A stretch of DNA of 46,472 nucleotides, taken from assembly GCA_948976265.1 (NCBI GenBank), contig CARFUA010000002.1, positions 6,458-52,929 on the forward strand, written 5' to 3'. Position 1 is the first letter of the stretch; the number at the start of each line of letters is the position of its first letter. A program made the position numbers and the translations under genes. Positions 15,760 to 25,887 of the stretch are shown one piece after another. The notes under the pieces were generated by a model. It had not been told where the DNA came from and did not search any database. It saw nothing but the letters and a program-made list of their open reading frames with translations. This DNA is from an uncultured Clostridia bacterium (GTDB lineage: Bacteria > Bacillota > Clostridia > TANB77 > CAG-508).

Positions 15760-18676
15760 TTATTTAATTTTAATATTGGCATCTAACCAACCATTATTTT
15801 TGTTCGTCAAAACAAACTCTCGAGCCGCCTCATCTCTCACTAAAACTTGGCAAGAAGCCTTACCACAGTTAAGAAAAATATTGGTACAATCTGTAACACT
15901 ATCAAATGACAGGATACTTAAATCTAGTATTTCCATGCTACTTGCCCCACAACGAGCAAACATATTTTTCATATTCGTTACTTTTGCTGTATTGAATTTA
16001 TTTCCTAAATTCAAGGTTGTCATTGAATTAGCACCACATTCAAAAAACATTGTTGTCATTAGCGTTACGTTTGACGTATCAAATTTATCTCCTAAATCTA
16101 ATGTTACCATGTTTTCTAAACCACACTTAAAAAACATTGACTGCATATTCGTAACTTTTGAAGTATCAAATTTGTCTCCTAAATTTAAGGTTACCATTGC
16201 ACTATCATAACAAAACATTCCATCCATTGTAGTTACATTCGAGGTGTCAAATTTATCCCCTAAATCTAGATTTTTTAGTTTTTGGCAACCATTAAACATC
16301 GACTGCATGTGTATGACTTTTGCAGTATTAAAATGTGTTCCTAATACTAACTCTGTCATAGCACTTTGACCACACTCACAAAACATTGCTAGCATATCTG
16401 TTACTTCTGAAGTATCAAATTTATCTCCTAAATTTAAACTTTCCAATTTTCGTCTACCACAACCATAAAACATAAGACGCATGTCTGTTACATTTGAGGT
16501 ATCAAATTTGTTTCCTAAATTTAGGTTTACTAATTGCTCACCACAACTATGAAACATTGTTCTCATAGTGGTTACATTCGAAGTATCAAATTGTTCTCCT
16601 AAATTTAAATTCGTCATAGCTTTGCTACCACAACTAGCAAACATGCTTTCCATGTTTGTTACATGAAAAGTATTGAATTGATTTCCTAAATCTAAGTTTG
16701 TCATGGCTGCATAGCCACAACCAAAAAACATATGTTTCATGGTTGTTACGTTTGATGTGTTAAATTTGTTTCCTAAATTCAAATTTATCATCGCTGTATA
16801 GCCGCAATTTGAAAACATGCCACTCATATTTGTCACGTTGGTGGTATCAAATTTGTCTCCTAAATCTAAATTTGTCATCGCTGTATAGCCGCAATTTGAA
16901 AACATGCCACTCATATCTGTCACGTTGGTAGTGTCAAATTTATCTCCTAAACTTATAGTTTGTATTGCCTTACAGTTTGAAAACATCTTTGACATGTTCG
17001 TTACATTCGAGGTATCAAACTTATCTCCTAAGTCTAAGTTCGTTATTGCCATCATTTCCCAAAACATTTCTGACATATTCGTTACATTTGAGGTATCAAA
17101 CTTATCTCCCAAATCTAAGGTCGTTACTGCCATCATTCCACTAAACATGTCTGACATATTTGTTACATTTGAGGTATCAAATTTATCTCCTAAATCTAGG
17201 CTTGTCATTCCCCTACCTCCACAGCCTGCAAACATACCTTTCATACTTGTTACATTCGAAGTATCAAAGTTTTCTCCTAAATCTAATCTCGTCATTCTTA
17301 GCGCTCCACAAAGTGCAAACATACCTTCCATATTCGTTACATCAGTAGTATCTAAATTACTTAATCCATAAATACATTCTCCAGTTCCCACTTCAACTCC
17401 AATAATAGCAAATAACCAACTACTATCTTTATTGGCTTTTACTCCATTATCTGCACCAACTGTTACTTCGTAATAGCCATTATTATCTGTGTCTGTGCAC
17501 CAAGCCAATACTGTTCCATTTTGCTTTTCGGATACATCCCAACAGTTTTCATCAGATACACTATGTCCTGTTTTATAATTTGCAATTGTTACACTTTCAA
17601 TTTTTAATCTTTCAATCGTACCTCCCAAAAATGTAACTTGCATCAACTCTTCCTCTGTAATTTCATCACGCCTTAATACATTTTCTGCCCAAACAGCATA
17701 TAATGTTATTACTTTTTCTGAAGTGATATTGGTCACAGCTTGTCCGTCTGTATAGGTTGGTTCAGTAGCATTAGGTCTTTGACTCCATCCCATAAAGGTA
17801 TGATTTTTTCTGGTAAATCCATATTTCGTCAAACTTTTTTCTACATCTTGATAATGTTTAGAACTTTCGGTAGTTCCTCCAGTACTTCCATTGCCAGCAT
17901 ATTGGACTACATAATCATTTCCCATTTCCCATTCCCCACACAGCATACAAAGTAACAGAACTATTTTCATGATAACTACTTCCTGCCACATACATAGCCG
18001 TTGTCGCTCCTCTTGTTTTCGCCCATCCTTTAAAAACATAGCCCAATTTAATTGGGATTTCTGTTGTTAAGGTTAAATTTTCACCATGTTTTTTGATTTG
18101 ATTCGCTGGTGGCTCACTTCCGCCATCTGTATTATACGTTATTGTATAAGTTTTCACATCCGCAAGATTACTTTCTATTAATTGATCGCCACCATATTCC
18201 CTTAAATCATACTGTCTATAATATTCCTTGCCATCTATTTTTACAGCTTTTTTGGAAATTACATTTCTGGTTTTAAAATTAATCGCAACTGTCATTTCTT
18301 GATCTTTTAAGCCGAGTTTTTGTAAGTGATTACTATCTAAATAATAATACTGTTCTATTTCATTATCGGATTCAGTCCAAGAGGTTAAATCCACATTGTA
18401 TTCTTCTGGATTAGCAATCAGATTTGTGAATAGGTTGTAGGTTTCTTCATCAACATTTTGTACATCAGAAAGAGGCATAAATTCATTAGAATTTACACCT
18501 TGTTCTGCCACCTGGTCTACTTTTGATTGAATTACTTTTAACTGGCTAATAAAATTTTGTATTTTAATTTGTTCATAAGCTCTTGTACTAACACGTACTG
18601 TTATCGAAGAAATCAAAGCCAATATAATTACGGTTATAACTAAAGATACTAATGTAATACCGCTATTCTTTTTCAT
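15760..18676 (-). pseudogene. Pilin-leader, BspA-like repeat surface protein, frame broken by a 7-bp tandem repeat
   Basis: The first part (18676-17915) starts with a prepilin-like leader (MKKNSGITLVSLVITVIIL), a coiled region, then a Listeria-Bacteroides (InlB B-type) repeat ending SVTLYAVWGMGN. The second part (to 15760) continues with a second such repeat (GFTRKNHTFMGW...LYAVWA), a linker, and about 18 DUF285/BspA repeats of about 25 residues (FDTSNVTxMxxMF, LDLGDKFD). The frames differ by +1. Two copies of the heptamer TGGGAAA (17918-17931) lie at the junction; removing one joins GMGN to DYVVQYAGNG. Intact length would be about 970 aa. Likely surface adhesion; possibly phase-variable. No CGG is involved. 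Confidence 0.75.
17918..17931 (-). repeat. Tandem heptamer at the BspA-like frame break
   Basis: Two perfect copies of TGGGAAA (coding strand). A 7-bp gain shifts the frame by one; loss of one unit restores a single continuous frame. Confidence 0.75.
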
Positions 18677-18715
18677 TTGAATATGCTCCTTCCATCCTTT
18701 GCCTTCTAAGAAACA

Positions 18716-19510
18716 TTAATAAGAGATATATTGACTATACAAATCATTTATATAACTTTGTATATCAAACGCTTCATGTACTTCTGGTTTAGTATAGTTT
18801 ACGTTATAAGTTTCAACACTTGCTTTTGTAATAATTGGCATATTGGAAAATTCCTGAATTGTGCTTTCTTTGGCATCTTCTTCGCTTTCTGGTGCTTTTA
18901 CTTCTGCTTCCTTGTAGATTTTTTCCAAAATGTCAAATCCCTCAATTACCTTTCCAAAAGCACAATATACACCATTTAAGCTTGTATTTTCATCCATCAT
19001 TACAGAAAAACGATAACTACCTGAATTATAGCTTTCTTCTGTCAAACCATAGGATGAATAATCAGAACGGTTTAATGAGATAATTCCTTTGTCGTGTCTT
19101 AAAGTGTTTTCTTGAAAATCATTGGCAATAAATTCGCCATTGATTTCATAAGCATAATCTTCCTCTGAATCCGCTTCTACTGATTCATCAATTAAACTAC
19201 GTTTAGGACCTTGGGCATCTTCAGCTGTATCTCTTGCCATATAGATTGCTCCTTCATCTTTTCCAAAAATTACTTTATTGTTATAAAATCCCTTGTTAAT
19301 TAGCGCAATAAAATTCGCAACTGTGTTGGGCGCATATTCTGGATATAGTTCCATTTTAATGGTTCCATAATCTTGCACTTCAAAAGTTGCCACTGGATTT
19401 ACAACTTCTTCTGTTACTGCCCTTACTGCATTGCAAATCACCAATCCAATCAATACTACCAAAATAAGAATACTAACTACTCCAATTCCGATTTTTAATT
19501 TTTCCTTCAT
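18716..19510 (-). CDS. Membrane-anchored cyclophilin-type peptidyl-prolyl isomerase
   Basis: 264 aa with an N-terminal membrane anchor or signal (IGVVSILILVVLIGLVICNAV), then a cyclophilin core: YGTIKMELYPEYAPNTVANFIALINKGFYN, HDKGIISLNRSDYSS, AFGKVIEGFDILEKI. It would assist folding of exported proteins. The core is interrupted by an acidic insertion and catalytic residues are only partly conserved, so activity is uncertain. No in-frame CGG. Confidence 0.82.
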   Translation of the reverse strand: MKEKLKIGIGVVSILILVVLIGLVICNAVRAVTEEVVNPVATFEVQDYGTIKMELYPEYAPNTVANFIALINKGFYNNKVIFGKDEGAIYMARDTAEDAQGPKRSLIDESVEADSEEDYAYEINGEFIANDFQENTLRHDKGIISLNRSDYSSYGLTEESYNSGSYRFSVMMDENTSLNGVYCAFGKVIEGFDILEKIYKEAEVKAPESEEDAKESTIQEFSNMPIITKASVETYNVNYTKPEVHEAFDIQSYINDLYSQYISY

Positions 19511-19530
19511 TTTTCTAACATCCTTTCTGT

Positions 19531-20893
19531 TTATTTTAATTTTAGATATTTTAAAGCATCCATTACATTCTTGACTCCTATTATATCTAATTTATAATTA
19601 TCTTTCAAGCTTTTTTTATTACTTTCTGGAATAAAAACTTTTTTATACCCCAATTTTTCTACTTCTTTGACTCTTTTTTCTATCATATTCACAGAACGTA
19701 CCTCACCTGTTAAACCGACTTCACCAATAACCGCAACAGTTTCTGGTATGCTTATATTTTTAAAACTCGACGCCACAGCCAAAATAATTCCTAAATCCAA
19801 AGCTGGTTCCATTACTTTCATTCCACCAACAATATTCAAATACACATCTTGTGAACCTAAATTCATTCCTGCTCTTTTTTCCAAAACAGCCATTAATAAA
19901 ACTAAACGATTATAATCAATTCCATTGGCTGTCCTTCTTGGTAAGCCAAAGACCGTTGGTGTTGATAAGGCTTGTAACTCAAGAAGAATAGGACGTGTAC
20001 CTTCTAGACTTGCTACTACCACAGAACCAGTTGTGCCTTCTTCTCTTTCCGAAATCAGTACAGCAGATGGGTCCGTAATTTCTTGCAAACCTTCATTTTC
20101 CATTTCAAACATACCAATTTCATTGGTAGAACCAAATCGATTTTTGACCCCTCGTAAAATTCGATATGAAAAATAACGTTCTCCTTCCAAATACAACACG
20201 GTATCCACCATGTGTTCTAAAACACGTGGTCCTGCAATATTTCCGTCTTTTGTGACATGTCCAATAATAATGGTAGTGATTTGCTTTTGCTTACACATTT
20301 TCATAATTCTAGCGGTAATTTCTCTTACTTGACTTACACTTCCTGGACTTGATGTGACTTCTTCGGAATACATGGTTTGTACAGAATCAATAATCACAAA
20401 ATCTGGTAATTCTTTTTCTAGGGCATTTTCAACATTGTCAATATCGGTTTCGGATAGAAATAGTAAATTTTCATTGTGAATTTTTAGTCTATCTGCACGT
20501 AATTTGATTTGTTCTGCGGATTCTTCACCAGATACATATAAAATTTTTCCTTCTACTTTTACACTATCGCAAATTTGTAAAATTAACGTTGATTTCCCAA
20601 TGCCTGGTTCGCCACCGTAAAAGTGTCAGCGAACCTTTGACAAATCCACCACCCAAAACACGATCCAATTCCTGGACGCCTGTTTGAATGCGAACACTTA
20701 CCTTTTTTTCTACTTCATTTAATTTAATAACTTCGCTTTTTGGCTTATTTTTATCTTTTGAAGAATTATTCCCTACAATTTTTTCCTCCACAAATGTATT
20801 CCATTTTCCACAAGCTGGACATTTTCCAAGCCATTTTGAGGATTCGTAACCACATTCGTTGCAGAAAAATACGGTGGTTTGTTTTTTTGCCAT
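19531..20893 (-). CDS. radA: RadA DNA repair ATPase, +1 shift at CGG
   Basis: RecA-related helicase/branch-migration protein. N-terminal zinc motif (Cys11, 14, 25, 28: CNECGY...CPACG), Walker A GGEPGIGKST, the RadA motif KNRFGSTNEIG, and a C-terminal Lon-like domain. Zero frame stops soon after GSLTLL. At 20615-20617, TTA CGG TGG becomes TTA, skip C, GGT GGC GAA CCA, restoring LLGGEPGIGKSTLILQ. Merged length about 453 aa, normal for RadA. Without the shift there is no Walker A, so no ATPase. The start follows the GH15 stop by 1 nt. Confidence 0.92.
20615..20617 (-). other. CGG +1 recoding site in radA
   Basis: Codon 93: CTT TTA CGG TGG zero frame; skipping C gives CTT TTA GGT GGC GAA CCA = Leu-Leu-Gly-Gly-Glu-Pro, the start of the near-invariant RadA Walker A. 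This is the clearest site for mass-spectrometric proof. Confidence 0.85.
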
Positions 20894-20894
20894 T

Positions 20895-22796
20895 TTAAAT
20901 CAATCCTTTTTTCTTCAATTTTTCCAACACAATAATATACATCGCATGACTCCAAGTCAGTCCAATTACCCAAGCTGGTTTCATGGATTCGTTGTTGACT
21001 TGTTCTCCTAAAAATCCATATTCTGAACATGAATTGGTGACAAATTCAAAATTCTCTAAAGCTTTTTTGTTTTCACCCATTTCTAAATTATAACAAGCCA
21101 TCCATAAATTTGCAATCGGCCAAGGATTGTAGCCTCCCATGTAGCCATCTTCTTCATAGCGAATATAACCACCTGTGTAGGTTCGTAACGTCATGTTGAT
21201 TCTTTCAATTGTATTTTGCACATTTTTTTCTTTTGGTGAAAACATCTCAAATGGAGTGATAGCACCTAAAATGCTAATATCCATTTTTTTATCATCTCGA
21301 TTTCTAACATACGTTTTCTTACTTTCATCATAAAATGTCTTTAAACAATATTCTTTAATATCAAGCAATCCTTGTTCCAGAGCTTTCGTTTTTTTATTAA
21401 TTGCTTCAACTTTTAAGCGGTTGCTTTCAAAAGTAGTTTTTACATTTTTGTAGATTTTAAGCATGGCATGATAACTTGAAAAAATGCTTGCCATGGAGTA
21501 TAAAGAAATCCCTTCGTATTCTTCCCATAAATCATAACTTGGTAAAAATTTTCTCTTTTCACCGATGACATCCTCCACATATTTTTGCAAATAGGAAATC
21601 GCATTTTCACACATTTTTAAATTGTTTTTCAAAAATGTTTTATCTTTATATTTCTTAAAATGCTCATAAATTCCAAAAATAACACTCGCGGTTTCATCAA
21701 TTTGATAGCCCCAACAAGGCGCTAATCTTCCATCTGTATAGAAACGTTGTTGCCATCTGCCAGTTTTGCTTTGTGTTTTTTTGCAAAATATGTTATAAAA
21801 ATTTTCAACTTCCTTTTTCATGCCCAAAACATCCATTGCTCTTGTTACAAAAACGGCATCTCTTGTCCAACAATAGGAATATCGACCACATTTGGTTTTG
21901 TCTTCATCAATTTCCATACCTGCCGAAATTCCGCCTGTTTCGCGGTTAGTAAGAAGTGAAAATAGTAAAATGCTTCTTTTATAGATTTTTTTGATTCTCT
22001 CATCGATATCACTTTTTTCGATTTCCAATTTGTCATATTCTTTCACATATTTTTTCCAATATTTATCTAAATTATCAAATTCGGATTTGATGTCAATTTT
22101 GCGGATACGATTAATTTCAGTATCTAGGTCATTTAATAAGCACTTTTCTTGGTTATTGTTCACATATACATATACATTGATGTTTACTTCTTCGCCTGGT
22201 TTAATTACGTTTAAATCATAACCAATCGCAGAATCTGGCGACATGCCAATGTAATCTTTTCCGCCAATTACGCCTTCCATAATATTGGCTCCAACATTAT
22301 TAATTTGGTAAGACATTGGTTTTTCTTTGGAAAAAATACACAATGAATAATCATGATTGTATTGAATTAAACAATCGTTTTTAAAAAAGCCACAAGTGTC
22401 ATTATTGATATTGGTTAAAACTTTGGAATAAATCAATAAATTAATAGCTAAATCTCGATTGCTTTGATTGATGAATCGATAATTTTTTACTAATATATTT
22501 TCTGTCATTGGAACAAAATCAGTCTGAATGACTTGAAGATTGAAATAGGTATTTAAGATTTCGGTTTGTAGGATATTCGTATCTTTGATATATTTTTGGT
22601 GATATAAATTGTTGATGTCATTATGCAAATAAATCATAGCAGAATCGTTGATTTTTACGCCAACATCAAATTGCTCGATAAATTGTTTATAATCAATAGA
22701 ACCATAAAATAGTCGTAACAACTCTCCTGTTTTGCTAAAACTGGCTGTTACTTTTCCATTTCCGATGATTCCGTCATTAAAATATTTTTGTTTCAT
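20895..22796 (-). CDS. GH15 glucoamylase-like glycoside hydrolase
   Basis: 633-aa cytosolic protein (no signal peptide) with an N-terminal beta-sandwich and C-terminal (alpha/alpha)6 barrel. Family marks: RETGGISAG, GRYSYCWTRDAVFVTRAM, PSYDLWEEYEG (likely catalytic acid region) and NPWPIANLWMA. Likely hydrolyses an alpha-glucoside such as maltodextrin, trehalose or glycogen. It is upstream of radA and downstream of glmU. No in-frame CGG in 634 codons. Confidence 0.82.
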   Translation of the reverse strand: MKQKYFNDGIIGNGKVTASFSKTGELLRLFYGSIDYKQFIEQFDVGVKINDSAMIYLHNDINNLYHQKYIKDTNILQTEILNTYFNLQVIQTDFVPMTENILVKNYRFINQSNRDLAINLLIYSKVLTNINNDTCGFFKNDCLIQYNHDYSLCIFSKEKPMSYQINNVGANIMEGVIGGKDYIGMSPDSAIGYDLNVIKPGEEVNINVYVYVNNNQEKCLLNDLDTEINRIRKIDIKSEFDNLDKYWKKYVKEYDKLEIEKSDIDERIKKIYKRSILLFSLLTNRETGGISAGMEIDEDKTKCGRYSYCWTRDAVFVTRAMDVLGMKKEVENFYNIFCKKTQSKTGRWQQRFYTDGRLAPCWGYQIDETASVIFGIYEHFKKYKDKTFLKNNLKMCENAISYLQKYVEDVIGEKRKFLPSYDLWEEYEGISLYSMASIFSSYHAMLKIYKNVKTTFESNRLKVEAINKKTKALEQGLLDIKEYCLKTFYDESKKTYVRNRDDKKMDISILGAITPFEMFSPKEKNVQNTIERINMTLRTYTGGYIRYEEDGYMGGYNPWPIANLWMACYNLEMGENKKALENFEFVTNSCSEYGFLGEQVNNESMKPAWVIGLTWSHAMYIIVLEKLKKKGLI

Positions 22797-22862
22797 TTGT
22801 ATTTCTCCTTTTATCTTGGTATTTGTATAATCTGGGCAGGGCTGAAACCCTGCCTTTCCTTC

Positions 22863-24140
22863 TTATTGATTCTTTTTATCTTTTAAAATTTGACGTTCTC
22901 TTGCAATTGCCATTTTGCCTTGTGGAACATCTTCTGTAATCGTGGAACCTGCTGCAATTAATGCATCGTCTTCGATATTGACTGGTGCTACAAAATTGAC
23001 GTTAGAACCAACAAAACAATTATCCCCAATTTTTGTTTTATGTTTATTTTTTCCATCATAATTACAGGTAATCGTTCCACAACCAATGTTGACATGGCTT
23101 CCGACTTCACAATCTCCTAAATAAGTCAAATGTGGCACTTTGGAATAATCTGCGATTTTTACTTTTTTTAGTTCCACACAATTTCCCACTTTGACTTGAT
23201 TTCCAATTTTACAACCTTCGCGAATATACGCATTTGGACCAATTTCGCAATTTTCTCCAATGGTAACACCACTTTTGATAATGGTATTGGGATGAATGAC
23301 TGTATCCATACCAATTTTTACATCATCATAAATATAGGTTGTTTGTGCATCTTCAATTGTAACACCTTTTTTCATATGCTCTGAGTTAATTCTCATACGA
23401 AGAACGCGTGTTAATAATTCCAATTGTGCACGGTCATTCACTCCTAAAATTTCTGTGTTATCTTCTACAATCACGGCACCTGTTTTCAAACCTTCTTCGT
23501 TCATAATACGAATGACATCGGTTAAATAATATTCTCCTTGTGCATTGTCTGGCTTGATTTTGTCAATTGCACGTAACAATTCTTCAATATCAAAACAATA
23601 AATTCCAGAATTGATTTCCTTAATATGCTTCTTTTGCAATGGATCTGCATCTTTTTCTTCGACAATTCCTTTAATATTTCCACCTTCATCACGAATGATT
23701 CTACCATAGCCAGTTGGATTTTCATAAATGGCTGTCAGTAAAGTCGCATATTCTTTATTTTTGATGCTTTTAGAAATCAAATTTTTAAGTGTTTCTGGTC
23801 GGATAATCGGAACATCACCATATAAAATCACAACTTTTCCTTTTTTGCCTTCCAAAAATGGCTTTGCTTGCATTACAGCATGACCAGTCCCTAATAATTC
23901 CTCTTGAAATGCATAATTCACTTCGTCGCCAAGCACTTCTTGTACTTGTTCTTTTAAATGTCCTACTACTGCAACAACTTCATCAGAACCAATTTTTTTA
24001 GCTAAGTCAACGACTCTTCGAACTAATTCTTTATCATAAATTTTATGTACTAATTTTGACTTATTGCTGTTCATTCTTGTGCCTTTTCCAGCCGCCATAA
24101 TTAGTGTCATAACATATTCGTTATTGTTGTCTATTTTCAT
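22863..24140 (-). CDS. glmU: GlmU bifunctional UDP-GlcNAc synthase
   Basis: Uridylyl- and acetyltransferase making UDP-GlcNAc for the wall and for the sugar pathway later in the window. N-terminal LIMAAGKGTRMNS, YGDVPII and TGYGRII; C-terminal left-handed beta-helix hexapeptides and GCGTITCNYDGKNKHKT. 425 aa, slightly shorter than most GlmU because the C-terminal tail is brief. No in-frame CGG. Confidence 0.92.
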   Translation of the reverse strand: MKIDNNNEYVMTLIMAAGKGTRMNSNKSKLVHKIYDKELVRRVVDLAKKIGSDEVVAVVGHLKEQVQEVLGDEVNYAFQEELLGTGHAVMQAKPFLEGKKGKVVILYGDVPIIRPETLKNLISKSIKNKEYATLLTAIYENPTGYGRIIRDEGGNIKGIVEEKDADPLQKKHIKEINSGIYCFDIEELLRAIDKIKPDNAQGEYYLTDVIRIMNEEGLKTGAVIVEDNTEILGVNDRAQLELLTRVLRMRINSEHMKKGVTIEDAQTTYIYDDVKIGMDTVIHPNTIIKSGVTIGENCEIGPNAYIREGCKIGNQVKVGNCVELKKVKIADYSKVPHLTYLGDCEVGSHVNIGCGTITCNYDGKNKHKTKIGDNCFVGSNVNFVAPVNIEDDALIAAGSTITEDVPQGKMAIARERQILKDKKNQ

Positions 24141-24249
24141 ATCTTTTCATTCCTTTACTTTGATTTTGAAAATCTAAATTATTTCCTACTTTATTATATT
24201 GTATCATTCTTAGATTGTGATGACATTTTATTACAAAATTTACAATTCG

Positions 24250-24843
24250 TCAATCCTTTTTTACAAGGCTAATTGCCAAACCGTCTCCCACTTCTAAAAT
24301 TTCTGTTTCCAAATTTACATTTTCTGTTGCCATTTTGATGTATTCTCTCAAATGATTTACCGCCGTTCTTTGTTTATGCTTATTATAATCGCTCATCACA
24401 TAGCCTTTATACAAAATATTATCTGCCAAAATAATGCCATGATTTTTGGCAAGGCGAATTCCTTCTTGCAAAAAAATGGGATATTTTCCTTTGTTGGCAT
24501 CAATAAATATCATATCATATTGTCCTTCTAGGGTTGGCAGAATTTCAACTGCATTTCCTATGAGAACATTTATTTTATCTTCGATTCCGATTTTTCGAAT
24601 ATTTTCAATTGCTTCTTTTGCTCTATTTTCGTCTAATTCAATGGTATCTACGCTTGCATTGGGAGCAAAACGCACAAATTGGCTGGCAGAATATCCAACA
24701 GCTGTCCCAATTTCCAATATTTTAGTAGGGTTTTTTTGTATTAAAATTTCTTTGATTTTTTCCAAGGTATCATCCATAATAATGGGAATATGTTCCCTTA
24801 ACGCCTTTTCTTTGATTTTTTCTAATTCTTGTATATTAAACAT
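24250..24843 (-). CDS. TrmR/YrrM-like O-methyltransferase
   Basis: 197-aa SAM-dependent methyltransferase of the COMT-like family; TrmR methylates 5-hydroxyuridine at tRNA position 34. Start chosen at 24843 (MFNIQELEKIKEK) after AAGGAAAAATC. Motif I ILEIGTAVGYSASQFV, metal-binding FIDANKGKYPIF and LADNILYKG. No in-frame CGG. Substrate is inferred by similarity. Confidence 0.78.
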   Translation of the reverse strand: MFNIQELEKIKEKALREHIPIIMDDTLEKIKEILIQKNPTKILEIGTAVGYSASQFVRFAPNASVDTIELDENRAKEAIENIRKIGIEDKINVLIGNAVEILPTLEGQYDMIFIDANKGKYPIFLQEGIRLAKNHGIILADNILYKGYVMSDYNKHKQRTAVNHLREYIKMATENVNLETEILEVGDGLAISLVKKD

Positions 24844-24949
24844 TGATTTTTCCTTACTTTTTATTTTTAAATAGTATATCATAATTAAAATAATAATTCA
24901 ACTGTTCCTCTATTATCCTTTTGTAAATTTAAAGATTTTTTATTTTAGC

Positions 24950-24978
24950 TTGACATTTTATGTAAATTGTGGTATAAT
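24950..24978 (+). promoter_or_regulatory. Orphan-set promoter P5
   Basis: -35 TTGACA (24950-24955), 17-nt spacer TTTTATGTAAATTGTGG, -10 TATAAT (24973-24978): a perfect sigma-A consensus and the best example of the shared spacer. Confidence 0.85.
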
Positions 24979-25019
24979 ATTTTTATCATATGGCAATAAG
25001 CCGAAAGGAGAAATACACG

Positions 25020-25469
25020 ATGGAAGGAAAAAACATCAATTTAGAAATGTCAGGAGAAGTATTTGGTTTATTACTGAATGCTCACAAGCGCTCTACTTAT
25101 AGCGGCTCCAAATACTATTTTAAAGGCGACCTTTGTCAAATGTCTACGGCACAAAATGTGGCACAGCAATTTGGCATTCACACAGAAGTTGAAGGCGGAG
25201 TCCCTTTTCTTACATCAAAAGAAGACTTTGACTTCGTTACACAGTATTTAATTAATCTTCAAATCGAAGGCTGGTGGCATTATGTAACACACGAGGAGTA
25301 TTGCCGGATAAAAGGCGAATATTACTTCAACGGCAAATATTTATGCCGTAAATCTGAAGTCCGTAAGATTGCCGATGAGCTTGGCATCTTCATTGCAGAA
25401 AGTGACACAGTCCTTTATGCAACTTCAAAAGAAGACTATGATGCCATCGTCAAACAGCTCGAAGAATAA
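25020..25469 (+). CDS. Orphan-set protein with two tandem repeats, 149 aa
   Basis: Start at ATG 25020 after AAAGGAG. Two related segments of about 47 residues: 32-78 (YYFKGDLCQMSTAQNVAQQF... TSKEDFDFVTQYL) and 101-147 (YYFNGKYLCRKSEVRKIADEL... TSKEDYDAIVKQL). Codon 96 (25305-25307), in the linker (EEYCRIKGE), is CGG. In-frame reading gives both repeats; a +1 shift gives Gly then TAA, leaving a one-repeat protein of 96 residues. Notably richer in G+C than neighbours. No family recognised. Confidence 0.75.
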   Translation: MEGKNINLEMSGEVFGLLLNAHKRSTYSGSKYYFKGDLCQMSTAQNVAQQFGIHTEVEGGVPFLTSKEDFDFVTQYLINLQIEGWWHYVTHEEYCRIKGEYYFNGKYLCRKSEVRKIADELGIFIAESDTVLYATSKEDYDAIVKQLEE

Positions 25470-25490
25470 CAAAATCCTTTGCTTTTGCAT

Positions 25491-25522
25491 AAACCGCAGA
25501 GTTTTCTTGAACTCTGCGGTTT
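25491..25522 (+). terminator. Terminator of the two-repeat orphan
   Basis: Perfect 13-bp arms 25491-25503 and 25510-25522 (AAACCGCAGAGTT) with 6-nt loop, then TGCATTTG. Confidence 0.8.
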
Positions 25523-25545
25523 TGCATTTGCTATATAACAAAAAA

Positions 25546-25563
25546 AACACTTTTTCAAGTGTT
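25546..25563 (-). terminator. rpmA terminator
   Basis: Arms AACACTT/AAGTGTT (25546-25552, 25557-25563) followed on the minus strand by eight T. Confidence 0.75.
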
Positions 25564-25579
25564 CTTTTTCTATCTTTTA

Positions 25580-25834
25580 TTATGACGCTGGATATACGCT
25601 AACTAATTTTTTATTTGCTTTTTTCTCAAATTTAACATTTCCGTCCACTAAAGCAAATAAGGTATCATCACTACCTTTTCCGACATTTGTACCTGGATGT
25701 ACATTGGTTCCTCTTTGTCTTACTAATATATTTCCAGCTAGAACAAATTGTCCATCTGCTCTTTTTACACCAAGTCGTTTTGACTCACTGTCTCTTCCAT
25801 TTTTTACACTACCTTGCCCTTTTTTATGTGCCAT
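25580..25834 (-). CDS. rpmA: Ribosomal protein bL27
   Basis: 84 aa, begins MAHKKGQGSVKNGRDSESKRLG. It lacks the N-terminal extension that most Firmicutes carry and cleave with the Prp protease; no prp gene lies between rplU and rpmA (53-nt gap). The N-terminal Lys/Gly-rich tail that reaches the peptidyl-transferase centre is directly encoded. Confidence 0.95.
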   Translation of the reverse strand: MAHKKGQGSVKNGRDSESKRLGVKRADGQFVLAGNILVRQRGTNVHPGTNVGKGSDDTLFALVDGNVKFEKKANKKLVSVYPAS

Positions 25835-25887
25835 TTTAAGTTCACTCCCTTCGTTTTCTTAGATTTTATATTTCTCTTAATTCATCA

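Noticed and set aside
17915..18039. BspA-like break as a ninth CGG site
   Set aside because: No CGG is present; a duplicated TGGGAAA explains the shift.
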